Positions 1-7,220 of a stretch of 13,951 nucleotides of DNA are shown here, one piece after another; position 1 is the first letter of the stretch; each line of letters opens with the position of its first letter. The position numbers and the translations under genes were made by a program. The stretch covers positions 1 through 13,951 of the forward strand of contig JAAWLS010000028.1 of NCBI GenBank assembly GCA_022798035.1, given 5' to 3'. The DNA is from Lachnospiraceae bacterium. Lineage in GTDB: Bacteria; Bacillota; Clostridia; Lachnospirales; Lachnospiraceae. The notes beneath the pieces were generated by a model. It saw only the letters and a program-made list of their open reading frames with translations, did no database searches and was not told the DNA's origin.

Positions 1-42
1 GCGGAGATGATATTTATTGCTATGCAATACCGCCCGCGCGCG

Positions 43-69
43 AAGAATGCGTGCAGCGCATTCTTTTTT
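43..69 (+). terminator. Rho-independent terminator of an upstream off-window gene
   Basis: AAGAATGCG (43-51) pairs perfectly with CGCATTCTT (57-65) around the 5-nt loop TGCAG, and the right arm runs into a T tract ending at 69. This is a canonical intrinsic terminator on the + strand, so the gene to the left of the window probably also reads rightward. The HD-domain gene that follows must then have its own promoter between here and 271. Confidence 0.8.
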
Positions 70-123
70 ATACCAAATAAGAATACCACATTCTGGATAA
101 AAATCCAAAGGGAGAGAAATCAA

Positions 124-199
124 AGAAATAAGTCTTGTGCTGTTGTGGGGGCGAAACAGAAATAAGTCTTGTGCTGTTATGGGGCGAAACAGAAATAAA
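124..199. repeat. 33/34-bp tandem repeat, about 2.3 copies
   Basis: Copy 1 (124-157, 34 nt) and copy 2 (158-190, 33 nt) start AGAAATAAGTCTTGTGCTGT and end GGGGCGAAAC. They differ by one G/A change and one G in a G run. A truncated third copy, AGAAATAAA, follows at 191-199. Each unit junction contains a dyad CTGTT...AACAG (140-144/155-159 and 174-178/188-192). The repeat lies 70-150 nt upstream of the HD-domain gene, so it could be an operator-like array or simple replication slippage; nothing in the sequence decides between these. Confidence 0.8.
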
Positions 200-218
200 G
201 GCCACAGTATCTGTGAAA

Positions 219-224
219 TATGAT
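219..224 (+). promoter_or_regulatory. Possible -10 element for the HD-domain gene
   Basis: TATGAT (5 of 6 matches to TATAAT) lies in an A/T-rich stretch about 47 nt before the ATG at 271. No recognisable -35 hexamer lies 16-18 nt upstream. The call rests on the -10 alone and on the need for a promoter after the terminator at 43-69. Confidence 0.3.
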
Positions 225-270
225 AAAATGAGAAAGTGAAACATAAAATTTGGATGAGAAGGGATAGAAA

Positions 271-894
271 ATGTTACCAACCATAGAAGAAGCGAAAAGA
301 GAGTTAGAAACAGCGGGAAAATTAAATCCAGGACCTTGGGTACAGCATTCCCTGAATGTGGGCAGGGCGGCAAGAAATATTGCAGAGAAAGTGCCGGCCT
401 TAGACTCGGAGAAATCATATATCCTTGGGATTTTGCATGATATCGGCAGGCGGGTTGGGATTGTAAATATTCCAAAACACGTATATGAAGGGTATCTGTA
501 CTGCAGTGCGAAAGGATGGGAGGAAGCAGCAAAAATCTGCATGACCCATTCTTATGTGCGCATGCAGGAAGAATTTGATTTTGAGCCCTCCACAGTGGAA
601 GAGAGAGAAATCAAAAAATATATTATGAACTGTGAGGCGGATGATTATGACAGGCTGATTCAGCTGTGTGATGCGCTGGCCGCGGATTATGGGTTTGTGA
701 TTATTGAAAAGCGGTTTGTGGATGTGACAAGAAGGTACGGAATTATGGAGGATTATATTAAAGGCTGGGACAAGACATTTGAGATAAAAGAGACTTTTGA
801 AAAAGAGATGGGATGCTCCATTTACGATGTTCTGCCTGATATTGGCAGGACAACCTTATTGTCACCGCCGCCGTGGAAGGGAGCAGTGAAGTAA
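271..894 (+). CDS. HD-domain metal-dependent phosphohydrolase family protein
   Basis: A 207-residue soluble protein with the HD-superfamily metal-ligand pattern: His26 (in WVQHS), the paired His56-Asp57 (GILHDIGRR), His93 (THSY) and a late Asp134 (QLCDAL). Proteins of this class hydrolyse phosphate esters of nucleotides or related compounds using a bound divalent metal; the substrate cannot be read from the sequence. There is no signal peptide or membrane segment, and no second regulatory domain such as GGDEF, so it is a stand-alone small HD protein. The start at 271 is supported by AGAAGGGA about 6 nt upstream. The next gene follows after 63 nt with no terminator between, suggesting co-transcription. 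The family call is firm; the biological role is unknown. Confidence 0.85.
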   Translation: MLPTIEEAKRELETAGKLNPGPWVQHSLNVGRAARNIAEKVPALDSEKSYILGILHDIGRRVGIVNIPKHVYEGYLYCSAKGWEEAAKICMTHSYVRMQEEFDFEPSTVEEREIKKYIMNCEADDYDRLIQLCDALAADYGFVIIEKRFVDVTRRYGIMEDYIKGWDKTFEIKETFEKEMGCSIYDVLPDIGRTTLLSPPPWKGAVK

Positions 895-957
895 ACCGGC
901 CTTTGTGAAGAAAAGAAATAGGTACAGACTGTGATGGGAAGTCAGGGAAGGGATAAA

Positions 958-1425
958 ATGAAGAAAAATATTTTGGAATTTGAATGTGTGGGAATGAGAG
1001 ATGGAGAGAAATTTCCAGTAGAACATACAGGACGGGGAAGGGATGTTTCCCCGGAATTTCTGCTGAAAAATTTGTCCTCTCAAGCGGTAACCCTTGTCAT
1101 TACACTGGAAGATTTGAGCCATTTAATTCCAGGATTTACCCACTGGGTGATTTGGAATATTCCTGCGTCAGACAGAATTGCAGGAGCCATCCCGCCTGGG
1201 AAAACAGTGCCGTCGTTAGAAAATACGGTGCAGGGAATCGGATATGGGGTGCATCGCTATGCAGGGCCAAAGCCGCCCAAGGGAAAAACTCATAAATATT
1301 GTTTTACTATCTATGCCTTGGACTGCAGAATTGATGTGAAGGCATGTTCTGCAAAGCGGAAAGTTTTGAGTGTGGCAAAGGAACATGTGATTCAGCAGGG
1401 AAGAATTTACGGGTATTTTGAGTAA
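958..1425 (+). CDS. PEBP/YbhB-YbcL family (Raf kinase inhibitor-like) protein
   Basis: A 155-residue protein of the phosphatidylethanolamine-binding protein family. Recognisable elements in order are DVSPEFLLKNL near residues 29-39 (the family's D-x-SP segment), FTHWVIWNIP near 61-70, the anion-pocket segment YAGPKPPKGKTHKYCFTIYA near 101-120, and the C-terminal GRIYGYFE. The bacterial family is about 150-190 residues, so this is full length. No signal peptide is seen, so it is predicted cytoplasmic. The ATG at 958 is preferred over upstream GTG/ATG codons at 931/934 because the purine-rich AGGGAAGGGA (944-953) sits just before 958. Its physiological function in bacteria is poorly defined and its substrate is not readable here. 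It probably shares a transcript with the HD-domain gene upstream. Confidence 0.87.
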   Translation: MKKNILEFECVGMRDGEKFPVEHTGRGRDVSPEFLLKNLSSQAVTLVITLEDLSHLIPGFTHWVIWNIPASDRIAGAIPPGKTVPSLENTVQGIGYGVHRYAGPKPPKGKTHKYCFTIYALDCRIDVKACSAKRKVLSVAKEHVIQQGRIYGYFE

Positions 1426-1450
1426 AAACAATATACACGGCTCTTTCAAT

Positions 1451-1479
1451 TTGACGCTGTAAAATTTTCAAGGTATAAT
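1451..1479 (+). promoter_or_regulatory. Sigma-A-type promoter for the BspA-like gene
   Basis: TTGACG (1451-1456) and TATAAT (1474-1479) are separated by exactly 17 nt: a 5/6 match at -35 and a perfect -10. Initiation would fall near 1486, giving a leader of about 80 nt before the ATG at 1568. It is the strongest promoter match I found in the window and separates the PEBP gene from the surface-protein gene. Confidence 0.82.
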
Positions 1480-1519
1480 AAATAAAAACAAATATTCGAA
1501 AGTGCCGATAAAGATAGAA

Positions 1520-1541
1520 GGTATCTTTTGACACTGATACC
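1520..1541. promoter_or_regulatory. Inverted repeat in the leader of the BspA-like gene
   Basis: GGTATC (1520-1525) and GATACC (1536-1541) form a perfect 6-bp dyad around a 10-nt centre, downstream of the predicted start point and 12 nt before the GGAGGAG ribosome binding site (1553-1559). It could be an operator or a small leader hairpin. No riboswitch class was recognised. Confidence 0.35.
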
Positions 1542-1567
1542 AACTATACAATGGAGGAGTAAATGAG

Positions 1568-4366
1568 ATGAGAAAAAGAAAATTATGGAAGCAAGTGGTA
1601 TCATTGGCAGTGAGTGCAGTCTTGCTGATTTCTGCACCGACAGTGTCTGCCGCTGAGGGAGGACAGAATCCTCAGACCGAAGAGGCGGATGCAAATGGAT
1701 TTGTAATTGAAAATAACGGGGTAAAAAAATATACAGGAAATGCCGCAGAAGTGGTGATACCAGAAGGCGTAACCCATATAAAATACGGCGCTTTTTCCGG
1801 ATGCAGCAGCATGACAAGTTTAAGTATACCAGAAGGGGTTATAAAAATTGAGGGAGAGGCTTTTTCCGGATGCAGTAGTTTAAAAAGTATAAATATACCA
1901 AGTAGTATGCAGGAGCTTACAGGCGCTTCTCTGAGTGGATGTGTCAATTTGTCAGAAATAAATGTAGCGGAATGGAATAAATTTTATACAGGTGAAAATG
2001 GGTGTTTATATAACAAAGAGAAAACAGAACTAATAGCTTGGCCTGCAGCAAAAGGAGAAGTAGTAGTGCCGGAAGGAGTGACTGGCATCAAGGAATATAC
2101 ATTTTACAAGAATGATATTTTAAGCGGCATAAATATACCAAAAGAAGTGACAAATATTGGGAGAGAGGCTTTTTCTGACTGTAGCAGTCTGAGAAATATA
2201 ACTATGGCGGAAGGATTATTAAGTATCGGAGACTCAGCTTTTAAAGGATGTATCAGTTTAAATAGTATAAATTTACCGGAAAGTGTAATGAACATCAGCA
2301 GGTATGCGTTTTATGATTGTGGAAGCCTGAGAACTGTAAACATACCAAAAAGAGTGACAAGTATTGAAGACTATACATTTTATAACTGTAACAATTTGAA
2401 AGACATAACCATACCAGAAGGTGTAACGAGTATCGGCGAGCATGCGTTTTATGATTGTGGTGGTCTAACAACCGTAAACCTGCCAGAAGGAGTAACAAGT
2501 ATCGGAGACTGGGCATTTAGTGATTGTAAAAATTTAAGCAGTATAAAGATACCGGAAAGTCTAAAGAGTATCGGTGATTGCGCATTTTCGAGTTGCAGCA
2601 GTTTAAAGAACATATATCTGCCGGAAGGATTGACACAGATAGAGTCTAATGCTTTTAATAGCAGCGGGCTGGAAAACATAACAATACCAGGGAGTTTGGA
2701 AAATATCGATGCTTGGGTTTTTGCTTTCTGCAGCTTAGAAAGTGTAAATATATCGAAAGGGGCAACAAGCATTGGAAATTGTGCATTCATAGGCTGTAGC
2801 CGCTTAACAAGTGTGAATATACCAGAGAGTGTGATAAGGATTGAAAAATCCGCATTTCAATATTGCGACAGTTTACCCAGCATAACGATACCAGAAAATG
2901 TGATAAATATTGGAGAAGAGGTTTTTTCCGGATGCAGCAGCTTATCAGAAATCAATGTATCAGAGAGCAATGAGTTTTATGCAAGTGAAGACGGGTGTCT
3001 GTATAATAAGGAGAAGACGGAACTTGTTTTCTGTCCGGGAGCCAAAGAAGAAATAACGATATCGGGAACCATGACAGAGATAAGAAGCGATGCCTTTTCT
3101 AATTGTTGGAATCTAAAAACCATAAAGATATCGGAGGGAGTAACAAATATTGATAATAATATGTTTGCCAGCTGCCGAAATCTGAGCAGTATAAGCATAC
3201 CAGGAAGTGTGACGAATATTGGAAAACAGGCATTTGACAATTGCAGTAATCTCAAAATTTATGGAAAAGAAGGTTCCTATGCCCAGACTTATGCCCAGGA
3301 AAAAGGGCTCTCATTTACCATAGGAGAGATACCAGAGCACACGCCAGGGCCAGAACCCACACCAGAACCGGAACCAGAGCCTGTGCCGCAGCCTGTACGA
3401 AAGAGATTCCTCTCTTTTTGTGATGTCAGGTTGAACACGACATCTTATACTTACGATGGAAAAGCCAAAACACCTGCCGTTACTGTAAAAGATGGATATC
3501 AGACACTTACAAAAGATACGGATTATACAGTTTCCTATCAGAATAATGTCAATGTGGGAACTGCCACAGTGATTGTTACTGGAATAGGAAATTATACTGA
3601 GACGGTGACAGTGGATTTTACCATCGAAAAAGCAGAAGTAAGGCAGAAAGAAATTTCCAAATGCAAAATTACCCTCAGTACAACATCTTATACTTATGAT
3701 GGAAAAATTAAGAAGCCTGCTGTTACCGTAAAAGATGGGAAAACCACTCTGAAATTGGGGACGGATTATACCGTAAGCTATAAAAACAACAAAAATGCAG
3801 GGAAAGCTCAGGTAACCATTACGGGAAAAGGAAAATACAAAGGAAATGTGAAGAAGAACTTTACCATTGCAGTCAAGAAGAACAGTTCTTATGTTATCAG
3901 CAGTTATAAATACAGAGTGACCGGCGGCAGTACTGTATCAATTATGGGGGTAAAGAATAACAAAATAACCAAAGTAAAAGTTCCGAAAACAGTAAAAATC
4001 GGCGGAAAGACTTTTCAGGTAACTGCCATTGCCAATGGCGCTTTTAAGAAGAATAAAAACATAACGAGTGCTGAAATTGGAGACAACGTAAAAACTATCG
4101 GCACGTCCGCCTTTGAGGACTGCAGAAAGCTCAGTAAAGTGATTGTTGGAAAAGGAACCCTGGAGATTGGAAAAAATACCTTCAGAAATTGTAAGAAATT
4201 GAGAAATATAACCATAAAATCTGCAAAATTGAAGAAAGTGGGAACAAATGCCCTGAAGGGAATCAAATCCAACGCAAAAATAAAAGTTCCCTCGAAAAAA
4301 TGGAATGCATACAAAAAACTGTTCAAAAACAAAGGACAGGGAAAAAAGGTAAAGATTGTGAAATAG
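1568..4366 (+). CDS. Secreted BspA-like leucine-rich-repeat surface protein
   Basis: A 932-residue exported protein. Residues 1-28 form a signal peptide (MRKRK start, hydrophobic core, VSA/AE cleavage). Residues about 50-585 are roughly 19 LRR_5/TpLRR units of about 23 residues (pattern AFxxCxxLxxIxIPxxVxxIG), interrupted twice by a CLYNKEKTEL island. A Pro/Glu linker lies at about 588-612, then two Ig-like/MBG-type repeats (about 618-693 and 698-771, each with SYTYDGK and TDYTVSY), then three or four more LRR units and a Lys-rich C-terminus. No LPxTG motif or C-terminal membrane anchor is visible, so attachment to the wall is unexplained. Family members bind host or extracellular-matrix proteins or are simply surface displayed; that role is inferred. 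GGAGGAG at 1553-1559 supports this ATG; an out-of-frame ATG at 1563 encodes only two codons. Confidence 0.9.
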   Translation: MRKRKLWKQVVSLAVSAVLLISAPTVSAAEGGQNPQTEEADANGFVIENNGVKKYTGNAAEVVIPEGVTHIKYGAFSGCSSMTSLSIPEGVIKIEGEAFSGCSSLKSINIPSSMQELTGASLSGCVNLSEINVAEWNKFYTGENGCLYNKEKTELIAWPAAKGEVVVPEGVTGIKEYTFYKNDILSGINIPKEVTNIGREAFSDCSSLRNITMAEGLLSIGDSAFKGCISLNSINLPESVMNISRYAFYDCGSLRTVNIPKRVTSIEDYTFYNCNNLKDITIPEGVTSIGEHAFYDCGGLTTVNLPEGVTSIGDWAFSDCKNLSSIKIPESLKSIGDCAFSSCSSLKNIYLPEGLTQIESNAFNSSGLENITIPGSLENIDAWVFAFCSLESVNISKGATSIGNCAFIGCSRLTSVNIPESVIRIEKSAFQYCDSLPSITIPENVINIGEEVFSGCSSLSEINVSESNEFYASEDGCLYNKEKTELVFCPGAKEEITISGTMTEIRSDAFSNCWNLKTIKISEGVTNIDNNMFASCRNLSSISIPGSVTNIGKQAFDNCSNLKIYGKEGSYAQTYAQEKGLSFTIGEIPEHTPGPEPTPEPEPEPVPQPVRKRFLSFCDVRLNTTSYTYDGKAKTPAVTVKDGYQTLTKDTDYTVSYQNNVNVGTATVIVTGIGNYTETVTVDFTIEKAEVRQKEISKCKITLSTTSYTYDGKIKKPAVTVKDGKTTLKLGTDYTVSYKNNKNAGKAQVTITGKGKYKGNVKKNFTIAVKKNSSYVISSYKYRVTGGSTVSIMGVKNNKITKVKVPKTVKIGGKTFQVTAIANGAFKKNKNITSAEIGDNVKTIGTSAFEDCRKLSKVIVGKGTLEIGKNTFRNCKKLRNITIKSAKLKKVGTNALKGIKSNAKIKVPSKKWNAYKKLFKNKGQGKKVKIVK

Positions 4367-4384
4367 AATAACATTTATCAAATA

Positions 4385-4440
4385 TATGGGAGAATGCCTG
4401 GAAAATAAGACAGTGCGTTCTCCCATAAAATTTTGTATTT
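4385..4440 (+). terminator. Terminator after the BspA-like gene
   Basis: TATGGGAGAA (4385-4394) pairs perfectly with TTCTCCCATA (4418-4427), and three further pairs (one G-U) extend the stem inward around a 17-nt loop. A T-rich run (AAAATTTTGTATTTT) follows. It begins 18 nt after the stop codon and fits an intrinsic terminator, although the T tract is preceded by four A residues. Confidence 0.65.
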
Positions 4441-4470
4441 TAGCATAGGGGTTATTTTCATATGGAAACT

Positions 4471-4516
4471 TTTTTATCTTATAGGAAATTCCTCCGGATT
4501 TCCTATAAGACAAAAA
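4471..4516. repeat. Long palindrome, 13-bp perfect core
   Basis: TCTTATAGGAAAT (4477-4489) pairs perfectly with ATTTCCTATAAGA (4498-4510) around TCCTCCGG. After one mismatch, TTTTT (4471-4475) also pairs with AAAAA (4512-4516), giving an arm of about 19 nt. Neither strand has a downstream T tract suited to termination. It looks like a dispersed intergenic palindrome rather than a terminator. Confidence 0.7.
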
Positions 4517-4522
4517 TAATAT

Positions 4523-4571
4523 GCGCACTCGCACAAGAAGAAAATATTGCTTCGCAATTGTGCGAGTGCGC
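4523..4571. repeat. GC-rich 14-bp palindrome with structured loop
   Basis: GCGCACTCGCACAA (4523-4536) pairs perfectly with TTGTGCGAGTGCGC (4558-4571). The 21-nt loop itself contains GAAG (4537-4540) pairing with CTTC (4550-4553). The stem is far more GC-rich than the flanking DNA. It is adjacent to two other palindromes and probably part of one intergenic repeat element. Confidence 0.7.
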
Positions 4572-4573
4572 GT

Positions 4574-4642
4574 CAAAGTGTGCAATCCCCTCAAGATTGA
4601 GGGGTAGGGGAGTTGATGTGGGCTTGCCCACTTTGTTCTCCC
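4574..4642. repeat. Cluster of nested and alternative hairpins
   Basis: CCCCTCAA (4587-4594) pairs with TTGAGGGG (4597-4604), and GTGGGC (4618-4623) with GCCCAC (4626-4631). CAAAGTG (4574-4580) could pair with CACTTTG (4629-4635), and GGGAG (4608-4612) with CTCCC (4638-4642); these long-range pairings compete with the small hairpins. It directly continues the palindromes to its left. After it, 4643-4740 is A/T-rich DNA in which I see no gene. Confidence 0.5.
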
Positions 4643-4747
4643 AAAATCCAAAGAATGGAAAAGAAAATTTCTATAAAATTTCTAAAAATTTTTTTAAGAA
4701 AAAGGTAAAAAAATATCGAAAAAGTATGTACTATGGGAAATGAAATG

Positions 4748-4756
4748 TGCTATAAT
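4748..4756 (+). promoter_or_regulatory. Probable extended -10 promoter of the rnf operon
   Basis: TGCTATAAT is a perfect TATAAT (4751-4756) with the TGn extension. No good -35 hexamer is present at 16-19 nt spacing, as often tolerated with extended -10 promoters. Initiation would be near 4763, giving a leader of about 140 nt before rnfC. The leader contains a bulged hairpin (TTTATG 4769-4774 with CATAAA 4787-4792) and a 7-bp dyad (TTTCCTA 4802-4808 with TAGGAAA 4816-4822). Confidence 0.55.
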
Positions 4757-4904
4757 CAAAATTGTTGGTTTATGCCTTGAGCAGGACATAAAACATCAAA
4801 ATTTCCTATATGATTTAGGAAAGGTATATTAAGATAAGCTGTTGTTTGTTTTGAAAAACAGGCGGCAGTATAAAAATATTTATTAAGAAAGTGGGGCACG
4901 AAAA

Positions 4905-6224
4905 ATGGGTTTAATGACATTTAAGGGCGGCGTTCATCCGCACGATGGAAAAGAATTTTCCAAGGATAAGCCAATACGTGAATTATTACCCAAAGGTGAG
5001 CTGGTATTTCCAGTTTCCCAGCATATCGGAGCGCCGGCAAGTCCTGTAGTTGCGGTGGGAGATACCGTACTGCGTGGGCAGAAGATTGCAGAAGCCGGCG
5101 GTTTTGTATCTGCACCGGTGTATTCTTCCGTATCTGGTACGGTGAAGGCCATCCAGCCGCGCAGAGGAGCGGTAGGAGACATGGTGAACTCCATTATCAT
5201 TGAAAATGATGGAGAGATGAAAGAGGTGGAATACACTTCTGTGGAAGATGTGACTTCTCTTTCCAAAGAGGAAATCATCGGCAAAGTAAAAGAGGCAGGC
5301 GTTGTGGGAATGGGCGGTGCCGGTTTCCCGACACATGTAAAACTGTCTCCGAAAGAGCCTGACAAAATTGAGTACATAATAGCCAACTGCGCAGAGTGCG
5401 AGCCGTATCTGACTGCGGATTACCGCAGAATGCTGGAGAATCCGGAGGATTTGGTAGAAGGAATGCGCATTGTTCTGCAGTTGTTTGACAATGCAAAGGG
5501 ATTATTTGGAATTGAGGACAACAAACCGGACTGTATTGCAAAAATGCAGGAATTGACCAAAGATGAGCCTCGTATGGAGGTCTGCCCTCTAAAGACGAAA
5601 TATCCCCAGGGTGGTGAGCGTCAGCTGATTTATGCGACCACCCACAGAGAGATTAATTCTACTATGCTTCCGGCAGATGCAGGATGTATTGTGGACAACG
5701 TGGAGACTTTGATTTCTATCTATAAGGCAGTAAGATTAGGCAAACCTGTGATGAACCGTATTTTTACGGTGACAGGAGACGCAGTGGCAGAGCCAGGCAA
5801 TTTTGATATCTGCCTGGGTATGAGTTATGGAGAGATTTTGGAGGAGGCAGGAGGCTTCAAGGTTCAGCCTGAGAAAATTATTTCCGGCGGACCCATGATG
5901 GGATTCTCTATGTTTGGTCTGGACATTCCTACCACCAAGACTTCTTCTTCCCTGTTATGTCTTGCCAAAGATGATGTGGCAGCCAGCGAGACAACCGCAT
6001 GTATCAACTGCGGCCGCTGTGTAGAGGCCTGCCCGGAGCAGATTATTCCCACAAGACTGGCGAAGATGGCTGGACATGGAGATATGGCGGGATTTGAAAA
6101 ATGGAATGGTATGGAATGTATTGAATGCGGAAGCTGCAGTTACATCTGTCCGGCCAAAATACCTCTGGCACAGTCCATCCGGACTATGAAGAAGCAGATT
6201 CTTGCAGAGCGGAGAAAGAAATAG
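4905..6224 (+). CDS. rnfC: Rnf complex subunit C (NADH-binding, Fe-S peripheral subunit)
   Basis: A 439-residue peripheral subunit of the Rnf ferredoxin:NAD+ oxidoreductase; it carries the NADH/FMN site and passes electrons between the nucleotide and the Fe-S chain. The N-terminus TFKGGVHPHDGKEFS is typical of RnfC. A biotinyl/lipoyl-like fold region spans about residues 30-100. The glycine-rich GMGGAGFPTHVK at 135-146 matches the complex I 51-kDa-type nucleotide/flavin site, and NCAECEPYL follows. Two 4Fe-4S motifs sit at C366/C369/C372/C376 and C405/C408/C411/C415, both followed by CP or CPxxIP. Length fits clostridial RnfC. It is the first gene of the operon; the ribosome binding site is a modest AAAGTGGGG about 8 nt before the ATG. 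rnfD starts 54 nt downstream. Confidence 0.95.
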   Translation: MGLMTFKGGVHPHDGKEFSKDKPIRELLPKGELVFPVSQHIGAPASPVVAVGDTVLRGQKIAEAGGFVSAPVYSSVSGTVKAIQPRRGAVGDMVNSIIIENDGEMKEVEYTSVEDVTSLSKEEIIGKVKEAGVVGMGGAGFPTHVKLSPKEPDKIEYIIANCAECEPYLTADYRRMLENPEDLVEGMRIVLQLFDNAKGLFGIEDNKPDCIAKMQELTKDEPRMEVCPLKTKYPQGGERQLIYATTHREINSTMLPADAGCIVDNVETLISIYKAVRLGKPVMNRIFTVTGDAVAEPGNFDICLGMSYGEILEEAGGFKVQPEKIISGGPMMGFSMFGLDIPTTKTSSSLLCLAKDDVAASETTACINCGRCVEACPEQIIPTRLAKMAGHGDMAGFEKWNGMECIECGSCSYICPAKIPLAQSIRTMKKQILAERRKK

Positions 6225-6278
6225 GCCCAGGCTTCCGACAGAAAATTCAGAAAATATTTGAGAAAGAGGTGTTCTATT

Positions 6279-7220
6279 GTGAGTGATTTGTATAACGTAT
6301 CATCCTCATCCCATATCCGTGCCAAAGATACGTCTGCAAAAATTATGCTTTATGTAGTGCTCGCACTGCTGCCGGCGGCGATTTTTGGCGTTTGGAATTT
6401 TGGATTAAATGCTTTGATTTTAATATTGGTGTGCGTGGCAGCCTGCGTGGCTTCCGAGTGGGTATTTGAGAAGCTGATACATAAAAAAAGTACCATCAAC
6501 GATTTCAGTGCTGTGGTAACAGGACTTCTTCTGGCACTGAATCTGCCTCATACCCTTCCCATCTGGCAGGCAGTATTAGGCAGCGTGTTTGCCATTGTAA
6601 TCGTAAAAATGCTGTTCGGCGGTCTGGGACAGAATTTTATGAATCCGGCGCTGGGAGCCAGATGTTTTCTTCTGGTGTCCTTTGCAGGCACTATGACCAG
6701 TTTTACTTATGACGGCGTGACAGGAGCTACTCCTCTGGCTCTTTTGAAAAACGGAGAGAGCGTAGATACCATGAAAATGCTGCTGGGAACCACAGCAGGA
6801 ACCATCGGTGAGACCAGCGTGATTGCTATTTTAATCGGTGCGGTTTTTCTTATTTTGATGGGCGTCATTGATTTGAAGATTCCGGCGTCTTATCTGGTGT
6901 CCTTTATTATTTTCATTTTACTGTTCGGCGGACATGGATTTGATATGGAATATGTGACAGCACATCTCTGCGGCGGCGGTCTGATGCTGGGTGCATTTTT
7001 TATGGCTACCGATTATGTAACATCACCCATTACTCCTATGGGTAAAATCGTATACGGAATTTTACTTGGTATTCTCACCGGACTGTTTCGTATTTTCGGC
7101 GCCAATGCAGAGGGCGTTTCCTTTGCCATCATCCTGAGCAACCTTCTGGTGCCGATTATTGAGAAATTTACCATTCCGAGAGCATTTGGACAGAAAAAGG
7201 AGGTAAAGCAGCATGAATAA
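6279..7220 (+). CDS. rnfD: Rnf complex subunit D (flavinylated membrane subunit)
   Basis: A 313-residue polytopic membrane protein with about eight to ten hydrophobic segments, part of the ion-translocating core. TGATPL at residues 148-153 matches the S/T-G-A-T motif whose last Thr (Thr151) carries FMN by a phosphoester bond in this family. FGGLGQNFMNPALGAR just before it and TDYVTSPITPMGK near the C-terminus are typical RnfD/NqrB segments. I place the start at GTG 6279, because GAGGTG (6266-6271) lies 7 nt upstream; the frame also stays open to TTG 6258, but that start overlaps the ribosome binding site. The stop codon overlaps the rnfG start by 8 nt, indicating translational coupling. Confidence 0.93.
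   Translation: MSDLYNVSSSSHIRAKDTSAKIMLYVVLALLPAAIFGVWNFGLNALILILVCVAACVASEWVFEKLIHKKSTINDFSAVVTGLLLALNLPHTLPIWQAVLGSVFAIVIVKMLFGGLGQNFMNPALGARCFLLVSFAGTMTSFTYDGVTGATPLALLKNGESVDTMKMLLGTTAGTIGETSVIAILIGAVFLILMGVIDLKIPASYLVSFIIFILLFGGHGFDMEYVTAHLCGGGLMLGAFFMATDYVTSPITPMGKIVYGILLGILTGLFRIFGANAEGVSFAIILSNLLVPIIEKFTIPRAFGQKKEVKQHE

Noticed and set aside
124..199. Start of a CRISPR array
   Set aside because: The units are directly contiguous with no variable spacers, there are only about two copies, and no cas gene is near.
68..532. 154-codon minus-strand open frame
   Set aside because: It is antisense to the HD-domain gene and the tandem repeat, with low-complexity Ser/Phe/Leu composition and no family resemblance.
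1426..1450. Terminator after the PEBP gene
   Set aside because: No stable hairpin with a T tract was found between the stop codon and the BspA-like promoter, so read-through into the next gene cannot be excluded.
3938..4651. 237-codon minus-strand open frame
   Set aside because: It overlaps the well-supported 3' end of the BspA-like gene, its terminator and the palindrome block, and shows no recognisable domain. It is an antisense shadow.
4462..4743. 93-codon + strand open frame in the BspA-rnf gap
   Set aside because: It runs straight through the three palindromes, its residue composition changes abruptly with them, and its Lys/Asn-rich end simply reflects A/T-rich DNA. The ribosome binding site is poorly placed. 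I read it as non-coding repeat DNA.
4843..4860. Rex-like TGTTT-N8-AAACA dyad before rnfC
   Set aside because: The half-sites match TTGTT/AACAA only partly, and the dyad lies about 80 nt downstream of the likely start point, an atypical place for Rex repression. Not enough to call.
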